The notes: generated by a model from the sequence alone, not told the origin. A stretch of DNA of 64,000 nucleotides from Leptolyngbya sp. BL0902 (GCF_016403105.1 NZ_CP046155.1:682001-746000), one strand, 5' to 3'; shown: positions 34,339 to 43,657, counted from the stretch's first letter. Numbers and translations are program-made.

Positions 34339-35136
34339 TTATCCCCGCAAAAAACGACGAATGCGGCTAAAGATGTCGTCGTGGGTGGCGGTGAGATCGA
34401 GCAGGGGCACCTCTTCCCCCAGTAGCCGCCGAGCAATGTTTTGGAAGGCCATCCCCGCCATGGAGAGCTTCTCATCCAGCACCAGGGGTTCGCCCCGGTT
34501 GGAGGACACAATCACCCGCTCGTCGTCGGGAATCACCCCCAACAGCGGCACCGCTAGGATATCTAACACATCGCGCACGGACATCATTTGGTCTTCCTGC
34601 ACCATGGCGGGTTTGAGGCGGTTCACCAGCAGCTTGGTGTATTTCACGTCGCTGGCCTCCAGCAGGCCCACCACGCGGTCGGCATCGCGCACGGCGGACA
34701 CCTCCGGCGTCGTCACCACAATGGCTTCGTTGGCGGGGGCAATGGCGTTCTGAAACCCCAGCTCAATCCCCGCCGGACAGTCGATGATCACAAAGTCGTA
34801 CTGGCCCTTCAGCCCCGCCACCAGTTCCTTCATTTGGTCGGGGGTGATGGCTTCTTTGTTGCGGTTTTGGGCCGCTGCCAGCAGGGCCAAGTTGGGCTGG
34901 CGCTTGTCTTTTACTAGAGCTTTTTCGATGGTGCAATCCCCTGCCAACACATCCAGGGCGGTGTAGACAATGCGGTTCTCTAGCCCCAGCAGCAGATCGA
35001 GGTTCCGCAACCCAAAGTCGGCATCGATTACCACGACCTTTTGGTTGCGCTGCGCCAGGGCCATGCCCAGGTTGGTGGTGCAGGTGGTTTTGCCTACCCC
35101 GCCCTTGCCAGAGGTCATTACAATGATGCGCGTCAT
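34339..35136 (-). CDS. minD: Septum site-determining protein MinD
   Basis: A 265-residue ATPase that places the division site. SGKGGVGKTT is the deviant Walker A (residues 9-18), VVVIDADFGLRNLDLLLGL follows, and the last residues DDIFSRIRRFLRG form the amphipathic membrane-binding helix. MinD recruits MinC and is released by MinE. minE follows on the same strand. minC, often next to minD in cyanobacteria, is not found in this window. Confidence 0.96.
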   Translation of the reverse strand: MTRIIVMTSGKGGVGKTTCTTNLGMALAQRNQKVVVIDADFGLRNLDLLLGLENRIVYTALDVLAGDCTIEKALVKDKRQPNLALLAAAQNRNKEAITPDQMKELVAGLKGQYDFVIIDCPAGIELGFQNAIAPANEAIVVTTPEVSAVRDADRVVGLLEASDVKYTKLLVNRLKPAMVQEDQMMSVRDVLDILAVPLLGVIPDDERVIVSSNRGEPLVLDEKLSMAGMAFQNIARRLLGEEVPLLDLTATHDDIFSRIRRFLRG

Positions 35137-35464
35137 AGGCTAACCCAGCGTTCTACCGTCTAAACTTTACAACTCCAACGAATTTTACGAGGAATTTACA
35201 CAACCGAGACATCCGGTTTCAGAATCCTTCGTTGTATGAAGTTTGGCCCCGCGCCTGGGGGAATGTGCGTAAAGGCACCGCAAGAATTGTATCTAAAGGG
35301 TTAGATAGCTCAGGAATTTGGGTACACCAAAGGTAGACCCGCTATCCTTAGCCAACGAACAACAGCCAACGAACAACGGCGGCGGTCGGGGGGGGATCCG
35401 GGGCCAAAACCAAGGGATAGCCGATCAGCCGTAGTCCATCAACCGTAGGGATCAGGAGTGAAGT
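35137..35464. other. Divergent intergenic region, minD and SRPBCC gene
   Basis: No gene seen in 328 bases. Two adjacent copies of AGCCAACGAACAAC lie near 35351-35378, followed by a G-rich tract. An AGGAG ribosome-binding site (near 35455) precedes the plus-strand gene. The minD side is AT-rich and likely holds its promoter. Confidence 0.5.
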
Positions 35465-36061
35465 ATGGTGGTTAGCCTTGATGGAGAGCTTGTTCCTTCT
35501 AAATCTCAGGGCGTGGTAGATCTCGCCCGGTTCTCAGCCCACGAACAGCTTGTCCTGCGGCAGGGGGAGGTGTTAATTGTGCCCCAGTCTCGGCCCCAGG
35601 AACCCGCAGCGGTGATGGCCCATATGTACGTCCCGCTAGATCGCTCCCACATTTGGCCGCAAATCACCAGCTATCGGCGCTGGACGCAGTTTTTCCCGAA
35701 TATTACCCACAGTGAAGTGCTGGAGTCCGTCAAAACCGCCGGACAGCGCTACCGCCGCCTGTACCAGGTGGGACGCAAGGGGTTCATGATGATGACGGCC
35801 CAGGTGGAAATCTACCTTCAAGTATTTGAAACCGCCTGCGAGCACGTTCAATTTCGCCTAGAGCAAGGCACCTTCTCCTACTTTGACGCCGATCTGCACC
35901 TGCAAGACATGGGCGAGGGTACCCTGCTCACCTACCGCGTACAGGCGGCTCCTACCATCCCCGTGCCCACCTTCCTGATCGAGCAGGGCATGAAGATCGA
36001 CCTACCCGGTAACATGAGACAGATGCGGCAGGTATTGTGTCAGGGCTATGGCGTGGGTTAA
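35465..36061 (+). CDS. DUF1997 / SRPBCC-fold protein
   Basis: A 198-residue protein from the cyanobacterial DUF1997 group, a START-like (SRPBCC) fold that encloses a hydrophobic ligand. The end, PVPTFLIEQGMKIDLPGNMRQM, resembles the closing helix of such proteins. AGGAGTGAAGT precedes the ATG. It overlaps the next gene by 14 bases, so they form an operon. A lipid- or pigment-handling role is possible but unproven. Confidence 0.78.
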   Translation: MVVSLDGELVPSKSQGVVDLARFSAHEQLVLRQGEVLIVPQSRPQEPAAVMAHMYVPLDRSHIWPQITSYRRWTQFFPNITHSEVLESVKTAGQRYRRLYQVGRKGFMMMTAQVEIYLQVFETACEHVQFRLEQGTFSYFDADLHLQDMGEGTLLTYRVQAAPTIPVPTFLIEQGMKIDLPGNMRQMRQVLCQGYGVG

Positions 36062-36413
36062 GCGGCTACGAGGTACGTTTTGGCTGGGGTTGGGCTACTT
36101 GCTGTCGCCCCTCTCCTGGTGGAATGACCTGATTTTTAACTTTCCCTTGGCCTACGGCTTTGCCTATCTAGTAACCTGGGGCCATCGCGATGGGTTTTGG
36201 GCGGCCACGGTGGTGGGCTACTGGCTGTCCAACGTGCTGGGCATGGTGATGATGCAGTGGGGCACCACAGATATTCTGTTCACCGACCAGCCCCGCAACT
36301 GGAAACGAGGTCTGTGGGTAGGCTTGGCAAGCTCCACCGCCTATACCTTGGCGATTGCAGGGCTGGTGTATTTTCACATCCTCAATCTGCCGGATTTTCT
36401 GGCTGTGGACTAG
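36048..36413 (+). CDS. Conserved small membrane protein
   Basis: A 121-residue protein with three to four membrane segments (about 11-45, 50-74, 93-115), overlapping the preceding SRPBCC gene by 14 bases. I do not recognise a family by motif. The aromatic-rich surface (SPLSWWNDLIFNFPLAY) suggests membrane packing. The overlap implies it works with the SRPBCC protein. It converges with a 63-residue minus-strand gene and overlaps its stop. Confidence 0.72.
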   Translation: MAWVKRLRGTFWLGLGYLLSPLSWWNDLIFNFPLAYGFAYLVTWGHRDGFWAATVVGYWLSNVLGMVMMQWGTTDILFTDQPRNWKRGLWVGLASSTAYTLAIAGLVYFHILNLPDFLAVD

Positions 36414-36601
36414 TGGTAGCGTTCCACAAAGGCCCGTCCGGCAGACATGGCCGCACTGCTGGTGGTATAGAAGGTGCCATCGCTGAGGACGTCTAGGGTG
36501 GGGTTCACCAGCCAGCATTGGTAGCCGTTATCCTTGGAGTGGCTAACGCCGATGATCCAGCCCGCCATGGCCGATAACTGCACCACTGCCTGGTTGTCCA
36601 T
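36410..36601 (-). CDS. Small conserved hypothetical protein (63 aa)
   Basis: A complete 63-codon frame starting MDNQAVVQLSAMAGWIIG and ending AGRAFVERYH. An RBS-like GGAGACAAC lies just upstream of the ATG. No membrane helix or cysteine cluster is visible. The alternating pattern suggests a small alpha/beta fold. Function unknown. Confidence 0.6.
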   Translation of the reverse strand: MDNQAVVQLSAMAGWIIGVSHSKDNGYQCWLVNPTLDVLSDGTFYTTSSAAMSAGRAFVERYH

Positions 36602-36785
36602 AGTTGTCTCCTCCGCCCGACCTCGGCCATAGCGCTGTGCGAAGGCTATGGTTCAGACGCTTAGGGCGATTGTGAACTACCCGTATTAAGCCAGGTTTTT
36701 GCTTAAACGACCAGGATCGTCTACTTTTATTTGGTTTTATGGGGATATTGGGTTGGATGGGGAGCCTTGCGGAGTCACGTCTGCC

Positions 36786-37097
36786 CTACACCCGGAAGGG
36801 TTCAGATTCGGGGGTAAATTCGATGGGCAGCACCGCTTCCACGTTTTCTTGGGGGTTGGGAATGATGACGTGGGTGGTGACTTCGGCGTAGCCCGGACAG
36901 GCACTCGCCGCTTCTAGCCCTGCGGCCACCGCCCGATGCACTTCACCAATGGGGCCGCGCACCGCCACAAACTGCCGCCCACTTTCCGAGCGGTCATACT
37001 TGGTCAATGTCACCCGTCCGGCCTTGACCATGGCATCGGCAGCGGCCAGCACCGCCGGAAAGGTTTGGGTTTCAATTACGCCAACCGCAATGGTCAT
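36786..37097 (-). CDS. ccmK3: Carboxysome shell hexamer protein, CcmK3-like
   Basis: A 103-residue single BMC-domain protein. AVGVIETQTFPAVLAAADAM and RGPIGEVHRAVAAG are family blocks, and HVIIPNPQENVEAVLPIEF is the C-terminal strand. The pore loop reads RSES, with an acidic residue as in CcmK3 and unlike the KIGS of CcmK1/2. It is a minor shell component thought to tune permeability. AAGGACACC is a good ribosome-binding site. The usual CcmK4 partner gene is not adjacent; CcmK4 or CcmK5/6 identity cannot be excluded. Confidence 0.8.
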   Translation of the reverse strand: MTIAVGVIETQTFPAVLAAADAMVKAGRVTLTKYDRSESGRQFVAVRGPIGEVHRAVAAGLEAASACPGYAEVTTHVIIPNPQENVEAVLPIEFTPESEPFRV

Positions 37098-37158
37098 GGG
37101 AGGTGTCCTTGGTGGGTAGGTGGATTAACAAAACGGTATACAAACTATACCCTGAGGG

Positions 37159-37746
37159 CTAGACCTTAATACCGCTGGGTTCTCCGGGGGCGGCGATGAT
37201 CCGATCACAGCCAGATTCGGGCTTGGCCCAGTCGCAATGGCAGTCCTTGGGATCGCCCCAGCAGAGGGTGAGGTACAACTCTGTTTGCGCCGCCGCTATC
37301 TCGGCCCATTCACAGGTCGCTATCAGGGGGTCTACCTGGTCGAGGTCGGTGGGCTGGGGTGGACGCCCCGCCAACCACAGATGTAGGTTGGGGATGGCAT
37401 TGCGCCAAAATTGGATGATGGCAGGCTTGGCAGCGGTGAGGGCCAGCTTGTCGTCGGGGATGGCAATCAGTTGGGGATGCAACTCTGGTACCCGCAGGCT
37501 ATGACCCTGGAAATGGCAGGTGTTCCACACTAAACCCGACACGCCATGCTGACGCTGGTAGCTGTGGATCTGCGACCGAAAGTCTTGAATGGCAAACACC
37601 TTACTGAGCTTGTCGGCCCCTAGTGCCTTGGCAATCACCGGGTTATCCAGCCGCTCATGGGAAGACAGCACCACCCGCTCCCCTCGCCAGGTGGCCCGCA
37701 GTTCTTGATCTAAAAATGCCAGCAGTTGTTCGGTGGTGTAGGTCAT
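37159..37746 (-). CDS. Conserved hypothetical protein
   Basis: A 195-residue soluble protein starting MTYTTEQLLAFLDQELRATW. A late WGDPKDCHCDWAKPESGC region has three cysteines and one His nearby, possibly a metal site. No family is recognised. ATG 37746 is preferred over a frame that opens at 37812, which would add a non-conserved-looking leader. It follows the nucleoside hydrolase gene on the same strand with a gap of 193 bases. Confidence 0.65.
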   Translation of the reverse strand: MTYTTEQLLAFLDQELRATWRGERVVLSSHERLDNPVIAKALGADKLSKVFAIQDFRSQIHSYQRQHGVSGLVWNTCHFQGHSLRVPELHPQLIAIPDDKLALTAAKPAIIQFWRNAIPNLHLWLAGRPPQPTDLDQVDPLIATCEWAEIAAAQTELYLTLCWGDPKDCHCDWAKPESGCDRIIAAPGEPSGIKV

Positions 37747-37939
37747 GGTTGGCCTTTGCCGTGGTGATACCAGGGGAGCGATCTGCCTCGCTGGGTATGC
37801 CCATCCTAACAAGGGATCCAGGGTAGTTTTGTTCTCCTCCTGTTGTTTTGCCTCCGACGTTGGCGGTTCGCACCCCCTGTTTGGCGATCAATCGCTATCT
37901 CACCAGCGCCATCCCACCAGCACCCCCTCAAGCTCAGCC

Positions 37940-38875
37940 CTACAATCGGGCCAGTCGCTCGGTTAACAGCCGATAGACACCATCCCCATGGACGGCTTCG
38001 AGAATGGTGGCATTGGCTGGGGTGGACTCGGTGGGGTGGGGGTTGGCCACGGTGCGGCCCAGGCAGAGGGGGCTGTCGGTTTCAATGGCCAGGTGCATGG
38101 GGCGACCGGAAAACAAATCGGGATTGAGAAGATAGGCAATCACGCAGGGATCGTGGAGGGGCGCACCTGCAACGCCATTGCCTTCGCCCTCCCGCTGACC
38201 GTAGTAGCGCAGCAGCCCAGCGGCAGCTTGGCCCACGGGGGTACCGAGGCTTTCCAGGGCGGCGAGGCGTTCTGGGGTGGTGATCACCTGGTGAGTCACG
38301 TCCAGGGGAATCAGGGTGAGGTTGAGCCCCGCTTCTACCACGATCCTGGCGGCGTGGGGGTCGGCATAGAGATTGAATTCGGCGCTGGGGGTGACGTTGC
38401 CCCGGCCTAGGGCACCGCCCATGGTGACAACGTGATCGATGGTTTGGGCGATCTCAGGGGCCTGAACCAGCGCCACCGCCAGGTTGGTGAGGGGGCCGAG
38501 GGTGGCCAGGGTGATGGGCGCTGGGGCAACTTTGCACTGGTGAATGAGGAAATCAACGGCGTGCTGGGGCAGCAAGGGCTGGGTGGGCTCTGGCAGGGTT
38601 GCGCCATCCAGCCCCGTTTGGCCATGGACATGCTCGGCGGTGACGGGGGCACGCAGGATGGGCCGAGGACATCCTGCGTAGATAGGAACCTCCCAGCGCT
38701 GGGCCAGTTGGCCAATGCGGCGGGCGTTGTACTGGGTCAGGTGTAGGGGCACGTTTCCCGCCACGGTGGTAATGCCCAGCAGGTCAAACTCATCGGGGCT
38801 GGCCAGGGCCAGGAGCAGGGCGATGGCATCGTCAACACCCGGATCGCAGTCAATAATGAGGGGTCGCCGTACCAT
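37940..38875 (-). CDS. Inosine-uridine preferring nucleoside hydrolase
   Basis: A 311-residue enzyme with the calcium-binding signature IIDCDPGVDDAIALLLAL near the N-terminus. The downstream ITTVAGNVPL, ATLGPLTNLA, VVTMGGALGRGNVTPSAEFN and LHDPCVIAYL blocks complete the active site. It splits N-glycosidic bonds of nucleosides to free base and ribose. Base preference cannot be told. A divergent SLH lipoprotein gene starts 101 bases away. Confidence 0.92.
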   Translation of the reverse strand: MVRRPLIIDCDPGVDDAIALLLALASPDEFDLLGITTVAGNVPLHLTQYNARRIGQLAQRWEVPIYAGCPRPILRAPVTAEHVHGQTGLDGATLPEPTQPLLPQHAVDFLIHQCKVAPAPITLATLGPLTNLAVALVQAPEIAQTIDHVVTMGGALGRGNVTPSAEFNLYADPHAARIVVEAGLNLTLIPLDVTHQVITTPERLAALESLGTPVGQAAAGLLRYYGQREGEGNGVAGAPLHDPCVIAYLLNPDLFSGRPMHLAIETDSPLCLGRTVANPHPTESTPANATILEAVHGDGVYRLLTERLARL

Positions 38876-38976
38876 GGGTTCGCTCCAATGCAGGATGATT
38901 GCCCCGTCGGGGAAAGGCGGTCTTCCACCCTCCGCAACGTCGATGGGCGGCTGCTACCGTAAGATAATCCTACGTT

Positions 38977-40032
38977 GTGTTGGGGGTTGCCTTGGCCCGG
39001 TTTGCGTCGTCCCGATTGGTATGGCTTGCGTTGGCGAGTGTGGCTCTAACGGGCTGTGCTGGCGGTTCCTTGGGAAATTCTCTGCAAAAATCCCTGGAAG
39101 CGGATCCCCAACTACAAACTCAATTTCCTGCCGACAATGAGGCCGCCCAGGCAGAATCGACCCCCACGATAGATGGGGCTGGCCCCTTGGCGGAGGCAGA
39201 ACCCAACGCCGCCACAACGGCCCGACCCCAACCGGGGGATACGGCCTTTATTGGCCCTGCTGCCCCCCCAGGAGAGCGTGTGCCCAATGGCAATGGCGCT
39301 GCCGCTAGCCCAGGATCACAACCCGCCCAGATCGCCGATGCCAGTACGCTGCTTGACGACGTTCCTGCCGATCTCAAACCCTACGTGCAGGACTGGCTAA
39401 CCCTAGGGAACACCGCTGGGGAGGGCTTTGCCGACATTCCCTTTCAGCCCAGCCGCACCATTAGCCGGGGGGAATATGCCCACTGGCTCTTTGCCGCCAA
39501 TAATCAGTTCTACAGCGATCAGCCCACCAAGCGGATACGGCCCGGATCGCCCACCAGCACCCCTGCTTTTCAGGATGTGCCTCCCAGTCATCCCTACTTT
39601 GCCGCCATTCAGGGCTTAGCCGAGGCCGGAATCATCCCCAGCGCCCTCAGCGGTAATGCCGTCGCCGTCACCTTTCGCCCCGACGATCCCCTCACCCGCG
39701 AAAACCTGCTGCTGTGGAAGGTGCCCCTGGATACTCGCGCTGTTCTGCCCGTGGCCACGGTGGAGGCGGTGCAATCGGCCTGGGGGTTTCAGGATGCCGC
39801 CGACATTGAACCTCTGGCCCTGCGGGCGGTGCTAGCGGATCGTCAAACCGGAGACTTTGCCAATGTGCTGCGGGCCTTTGGATTTACCACGCTATTTCAG
39901 CCGAAACGGGCTGTATCCCAGGCCGAATCCGCTGCGGTACTCTGGCGCTTTGGCCACCAAACCGAAGGCGTCTCGGTACCGGATGTGATTCGCCGCACTG
40001 CCACCGATGCTCCCTCGGAGGCGGCCCGCTAG
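38977..40032 (+). CDS. SLH-domain lipoprotein
   Basis: A 351-residue protein. The signal peptide ends in the lipobox LTGC (Cys26), so it is a lipoprotein. A Pro/Ala-rich linker follows (about 45-130), then two SLH-like repeats: a short one at GFADIPFQP...ISRGEYAHWLFAA and a full one with FQDVPPSHPYFAAIQGLAEAGIIP and FRPDDPLTRENLLLWK. SLH domains bind peptidoglycan or secondary polymers, so this protein probably bridges cell wall and membrane. The GTG start has no strong RBS; alternative TTG codons exist nearby. Confidence 0.78.
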   Translation: MLGVALARFASSRLVWLALASVALTGCAGGSLGNSLQKSLEADPQLQTQFPADNEAAQAESTPTIDGAGPLAEAEPNAATTARPQPGDTAFIGPAAPPGERVPNGNGAAASPGSQPAQIADASTLLDDVPADLKPYVQDWLTLGNTAGEGFADIPFQPSRTISRGEYAHWLFAANNQFYSDQPTKRIRPGSPTSTPAFQDVPPSHPYFAAIQGLAEAGIIPSALSGNAVAVTFRPDDPLTRENLLLWKVPLDTRAVLPVATVEAVQSAWGFQDAADIEPLALRAVLADRQTGDFANVLRAFGFTTLFQPKRAVSQAESAAVLWRFGHQTEGVSVPDVIRRTATDAPSEAAR

Positions 40033-40088
40033 CCCCTGCATTTATCCCCCATCCACGGGAGCGTTTCGCGTTGCACACCCCACAAAAG

Positions 40089-40141
40089 AACGAACCTTTC
40101 TAACCCTAGGGTTTCCCTAGAAAATGTCAGAAAAGTTCGTT
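40089..40141. terminator. Bidirectional terminator candidate between SLH gene and psaK
   Basis: AACGAACCTTTCT (40089-40101) pairs with AGAAAAGTTCGTT (40129-40141) with one G-U pair in RNA. A six-T run follows on the plus strand (40151-40156) and T-rich sequence on the minus strand. The loop holds the palindrome AACCCTAGGGTT. It separates two converging genes, as a bidirectional terminator would. Confidence 0.6.
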
Positions 40142-40204
40142 GTGAAATCGTTTTTTAGGAAACAGCTTGCTTGATAAAACTCGGCAAACTAAAGACCCTA
40201 GCTA

Positions 40205-40480
40205 TTACAAAGCGCCCAGGTTAGCAAGGCCCAAAATCACCCCGGCTCCTAGCAAGTGGCCAAAGCTGGTGGTGCCTAGCACCGCGCCCACGCCAAAGCC
40301 GCCAAACAGGTTGGAGGAGGGCATCGCTGGCCCCACGCTGGGATATTTAATCGTGAATTTGCCAATGGCGATGGCCAAAATATTGCAGACAATCATCACC
40401 GCAGCCACCTTGGGGCTCCAGGTGAGGGTGGTGGGAACCACCGCGAGGACAGGGGCCGTTAGAACAGGTAGAAATGCCAC
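40205..40480 (-). CDS. psaK: Photosystem I reaction centre subunit PsaK
   Basis: A 91-residue, two-helix subunit of photosystem I that supports antenna and trimer interactions. The block TWSPKVAAVMIVCNILAIAI and KYPSVGPAMP are PsaK hallmarks, and a second helix begins near GTTSFGHLLGAGVILGL. The start was set at GTG 40480 because a GGAGG sequence (40489-40493) lies eight bases before it; the first open codon, a TTG at 40495, overlaps that sequence. PsaK paralogue type (PsaK1 or PsaK2) is not decided. Confidence 0.93.
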   Translation of the reverse strand: MAFLPVLTAPVLAVVPTTLTWSPKVAAVMIVCNILAIAIGKFTIKYPSVGPAMPSSNLFGGFGVGAVLGTTSFGHLLGAGVILGLANLGAL

Positions 40481-40682
40481 AGGAATAACCTCCAAAACAC
40501 AACCGAGATGAGCAGACGGCGATCACCCAGGGGGGGAAGGCCGATGGGTCAGGGTCGTCTATCCCCGGCTGGCTGGGCTACCAGGGGCATGACCGCTAGG
40601 CTTACTTTTCCACGGAGCTATGGATTTCGGTGAAGGGATGTTGCAAGAATTTACAATCTTGGAAAGTACCGACGGTAGATCT

Positions 40683-41111
40683 ATGGAACATGCCTTAACC
40701 TGGTTCCCCCTGCTAGGAACGTTTATCTGGCTGGCCTGGGCGGGCTGGAATGAATATCAAAAGGTGCAAACCTACGAAGCCTGGGCCACCGGGGCCGAAC
40801 GTAGCAAGTACGACATTCGCGCGGTCTTAGCCCAGCGGGGTACCACCCTCACCTGGGGTAAACCCACTCGCCAAGGCCCCATTGATCTGACCAGCGTTGC
40901 CCTAGAGAACATCGACACCATTACCCTGCATATCAACGGTGCGCCCGCCCCAGCAAACACCTTCGTTAAACGGGGGCAGCGGATTGAGCTAGCGCTGATT
41001 GACCGCCAGGGCACGACCCATCGGGTTCCCTTCATTGAGTTTCCTATGGCCCAACAGTGGAAAAAAGCCTTGCAGGAATCGCTACAGGCGCTAAAATCGG
41101 CATCATCTTAA
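40683..41111 (+). CDS. Conserved hypothetical protein with N-terminal membrane anchor
   Basis: A 142-residue protein. A membrane helix (about residues 4-22) is followed by a soluble domain of about 115 residues with alternating strands (TITLHINGAPAPANTFVKRGQ). The C-terminus, MAQQWKKALQESLQAL, is helical. ATG 40683 is chosen because the helix starts there; the frame stays open to ATG 40620 and neither has a good RBS. It sits just before ftsQ on the same strand. Confidence 0.6.
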   Translation: MEHALTWFPLLGTFIWLAWAGWNEYQKVQTYEAWATGAERSKYDIRAVLAQRGTTLTWGKPTRQGPIDLTSVALENIDTITLHINGAPAPANTFVKRGQRIELALIDRQGTTHRVPFIEFPMAQQWKKALQESLQALKSASS

Positions 41112-41138
41112 TGGCTCTGAGGCGCTGCCGACGCTGCT

Positions 41139-41984
41139 ATGTCTGACGTTTCTTCTGTTTCCCGCGACCAACTTCAGGCCCGTCGTAAAACCCTACGCCG
41201 CCGCCGCCGCTTGTCCCTCAGCCAATCCCTTTGGCGCTGGTTGGCCATGGCAGGGCTGACGGGAGCGGCATTTTGGGGAGCTACCCGCCCCATTTGGCTA
41301 ATCTACGGCCCCCACCAAATCCAGGTCAGCGGCAATGAGCGGCTCAGCGATGAAGCATTGCAGGCCCTAGTTCCCATTGACTATCCCCAGTCGCTCCTGA
41401 AGCTAGAGCCCGAGGCCCTGGCCCAGCAACTCCGCCACCGTGCGCCCTTGGTGGAGGTCAAGGTAAGTCGTCAAATGCTGCCGCCTCGGCTCAATGTGCA
41501 GGTGCGAGAGCGGGTTCCGGTGGCCGTTGTATTGCCAGCCCTAGGCTCCGAGGGAGAAGCCTCCGAGTATTTGCAGGCGGGCTTGATTGACGCCCAGGGC
41601 GCTTGGATGCCCACCTCTAGCTTTGGTTTACAGACCGCCAGCGCCGCCAACCTTCCCACTTTGCGCCTGCGAGGTCTCCAGCCCCACTATCAACGCTACT
41701 GGCCCCAGATCTATGCCACCATCCGCACCAGCCCCGTGGCTGTCCAAGAGTTAGACTGGCACGACCCCAGCAACCTGGTGCTCCACACGGATTTAGGTGT
41801 GGTCTACCTCGGCTCCTATGGCCCCGATCTTGAGCGCCAACTTGCCACCCTCGACCAAATGCGCCACCTACCAGATCAGGTACCCCCCGCTGAGGTGGCT
41901 CATATTGATCTGACAAATCCTGACCGTCCGTCTCTGTCCCTCGCGGCTCCCTCAGAGACCGAACCCAGCCCCGCAACGCCCTAA
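41139..41984 (+). CDS. ftsQ: Cell division protein FtsQ (POTRA domain)
   Basis: A 281-residue divisome protein. The basic cytoplasmic N-terminus is followed by one membrane helix (about 32-53) and a POTRA domain beginning IQVSGNERLSDEALQAL. The beta domain comes next, with LPTLRLRG and ELDWHDPSNLVLHTDLGVVYLG. It links early and late division proteins in the periplasm. ftsZ lies 359 bases downstream on the same strand, as commonly seen in cyanobacteria. Confidence 0.88.
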   Translation: MSDVSSVSRDQLQARRKTLRRRRRLSLSQSLWRWLAMAGLTGAAFWGATRPIWLIYGPHQIQVSGNERLSDEALQALVPIDYPQSLLKLEPEALAQQLRHRAPLVEVKVSRQMLPPRLNVQVRERVPVAVVLPALGSEGEASEYLQAGLIDAQGAWMPTSSFGLQTASAANLPTLRLRGLQPHYQRYWPQIYATIRTSPVAVQELDWHDPSNLVLHTDLGVVYLGSYGPDLERQLATLDQMRHLPDQVPPAEVAHIDLTNPDRPSLSLAAPSETEPSPATP

Positions 41985-42343
41985 ACGCCACCCAGAAAAC
42001 AGGTCTAGCAATGAGCCCCAGGATAGACCCTCTACCTGGTGCTCTCGGGACTCGGGGGATCCTGTCTCAATCAGCGAAGATGCGATGGACTGCAACCGTC
42101 ACAGATTGCATCACAATGACCTGGATCACCATCCCCCTGGATGATTTCGCCCACCGTACCGCCAATAATCTATTGCCTTCGGGGGCTACTTTTAGATTTT
42201 CTTTAGAAATTAGACAAAGCGGTCCGATTTTTGATTTCGTTTGTTTTTTTTAACTGAAGTAATCTATAGTTGTCTAGAATCAGCCAGGGTTAGCCAGAGT
42301 AGACCTCAGGGCTATTGTTCATCCTCTGTATTCAAAATTGCCT
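41985..42343 (+). promoter_or_regulatory. ftsZ upstream region with candidate promoter
   Basis: A 359-base gene-free stretch. A TATAGT -10 candidate (42265-42270) lies 18 bases after TTGTTT (42241-42246), within a T-rich tract (an eight-T run at 42243-42250). The transcript would have a leader of about 65 bases. A small open frame (42011-42253) has no RBS and was not accepted. Confidence 0.35.
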
Positions 42344-43657
42344 ATGATTTTTGAGCCCCCAAGTTCTGGCGATTTTCCCAGTGGCAAACCTCGCTCCCAC
42401 ACCGACAACCACCTTGTCTCTAGCCCCGCCGACGATGGTACTTCGGTCGATGAACAGCCCGATGCTACCGTTCCAGTTTTTCACCCCATTGGAAGCCAGC
42501 CTAGTCAACCCAACGATGCTACCGCTATGCCCGGAGATACGCTAAACCACAACACCGCATTGCCCAGTAGCGTTGCTCGTATCAAAGTGATCGGGGTCGG
42601 TGGCGGTGGCTGCAATGCCGTCAATCGCATGGTTCACAGTGGGCTGACTGGGATTGAGTTCTGGTCGGTCAACACCGATGCCCAAGCCCTGGACATCGCC
42701 GCTGTTTCCAATACCTTGCACATCGGCCAGAAGCTCACCCGTGGGTTAGGGGCGGGTGGCAACCCCGCCATTGGTCAAAAGGCCGCTGAGGAGTCTCGGG
42801 AGGAAATCGCCGCTGCCCTCGAAGAGTCTGACCTCGTCTTTATTACCGCTGGTATGGGTGGAGGGACGGGCACCGGGGCCGCTCCCATTGTGGCCGAAAT
42901 TGCCAAGGAAGCCGGAGCGCTCACCATTGGGGTTGTGACCCGTCCGTTCACCTTTGAAGGTCGGCGACGGATGACCCAGGCTGATGAAGGCATTGCGGCC
43001 CTCCAGGGGCGTGTTGACACCTTAATTGTGATCCCCAACGATAAACTTCTCTCCGTTATCTCCGAGCAAACCCCCGTCCAAGAGGCTTTCCGCACCGCCG
43101 ACGACATTCTGCGCCAGGGGGTACAGGGCATCTCAGACATCATTATGATTCCTGGCCTGGTCAACGTGGACTTTGCCGACGTCCGAGCCGTCATGGCCGA
43201 TGCGGGCACCGCCCTGATGGGGATTGGCGTGGGTTCCGGCAAGTCGCGGGCCAGGGAAGCAGCCATTGCGGCTATTTCCTCGCCTCTACTGGAAGCCTCC
43301 ATTGATGGCGCGTCTGGGGCGGTCTTCAACGTGACGGGTGGTTCTGACCTCACCCTCCACGAAGTGAACGCAGCGGCGGAAATCATCTACGAAGGAGTGG
43401 ATCCAAACGCCAACATCATCTTTGGGGCCGTCATCGACGAACGCCTGCAAGGGGAAGTGAGAATTACCGTCATCGCCACGGGCTTTAATACCCGCCCTGG
43501 GGTGCCGCCAGCAGTAGAAGCCGAGCGGGTTACACCCTTTAAGCGCAACCTTACCCCTCCCCCTCCTCCCCCTCCCCCTCCCTCTGGTGGTGGTGGCCTA
43601 GGCTCAGGGCTGGATATTCCAGACTTTCTCCAGCGACGACGCCCCAACAACCGCTAG
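42344..43657 (+). CDS. ftsZ: Cell division protein FtsZ
   Basis: A 437-residue tubulin-like GTPase that forms the Z ring. The first 78 residues are an unstructured extension; the GTPase core begins at [31 protein letters not shown] is the tubulin signature, and [11 protein letters not shown] is the T7 loop. The tail has a run of nine prolines, a Gly patch and the conserved C-terminal peptide [13 protein letters not shown] 44 (42344) is preferred to the TTG two codons earlier. Confidence 0.97.
   Translation: MIFEPPSSGDFPSGKPRSHTDNHLVSSPADDGTSVDEQPDATVPVFHPIGSQPSQPNDATAMPGDTLNHNTALPSSVARIKVIGVGGGGCNAVNRMVHSGLTGIEFWSVNTDAQALDIAAVSNTLHIGQKLTRGLGAGGNPAIGQKAAEESREEIAAALEESDLVFITAGMGGGTGTGAAPIVAEIAKEAGALTIGVVTRPFTFEGRRRMTQADEGIAALQGRVDTLIVIPNDKLLSVISEQTPVQEAFRTADDILRQGVQGISDIIMIPGLVNVDFADVRAVMADAGTALMGIGVGSGKSRAREAAIAAISSPLLEASIDGASGAVFNVTGGSDLTLHEVNAAAEIIYEGVDPNANIIFGAVIDERLQGEVRITVIATGFNTRPGVPPAVEAERVTPFKRNLTPPPPPPPPPSGGGGLGSGLDIPDFLQRRRPNNR

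Noticed and set aside
42011-42253. 80-codon frame between ftsQ and ftsZ
   Set aside because: No ribosome-binding site, odd composition, and it overlaps the likely ftsZ promoter region.
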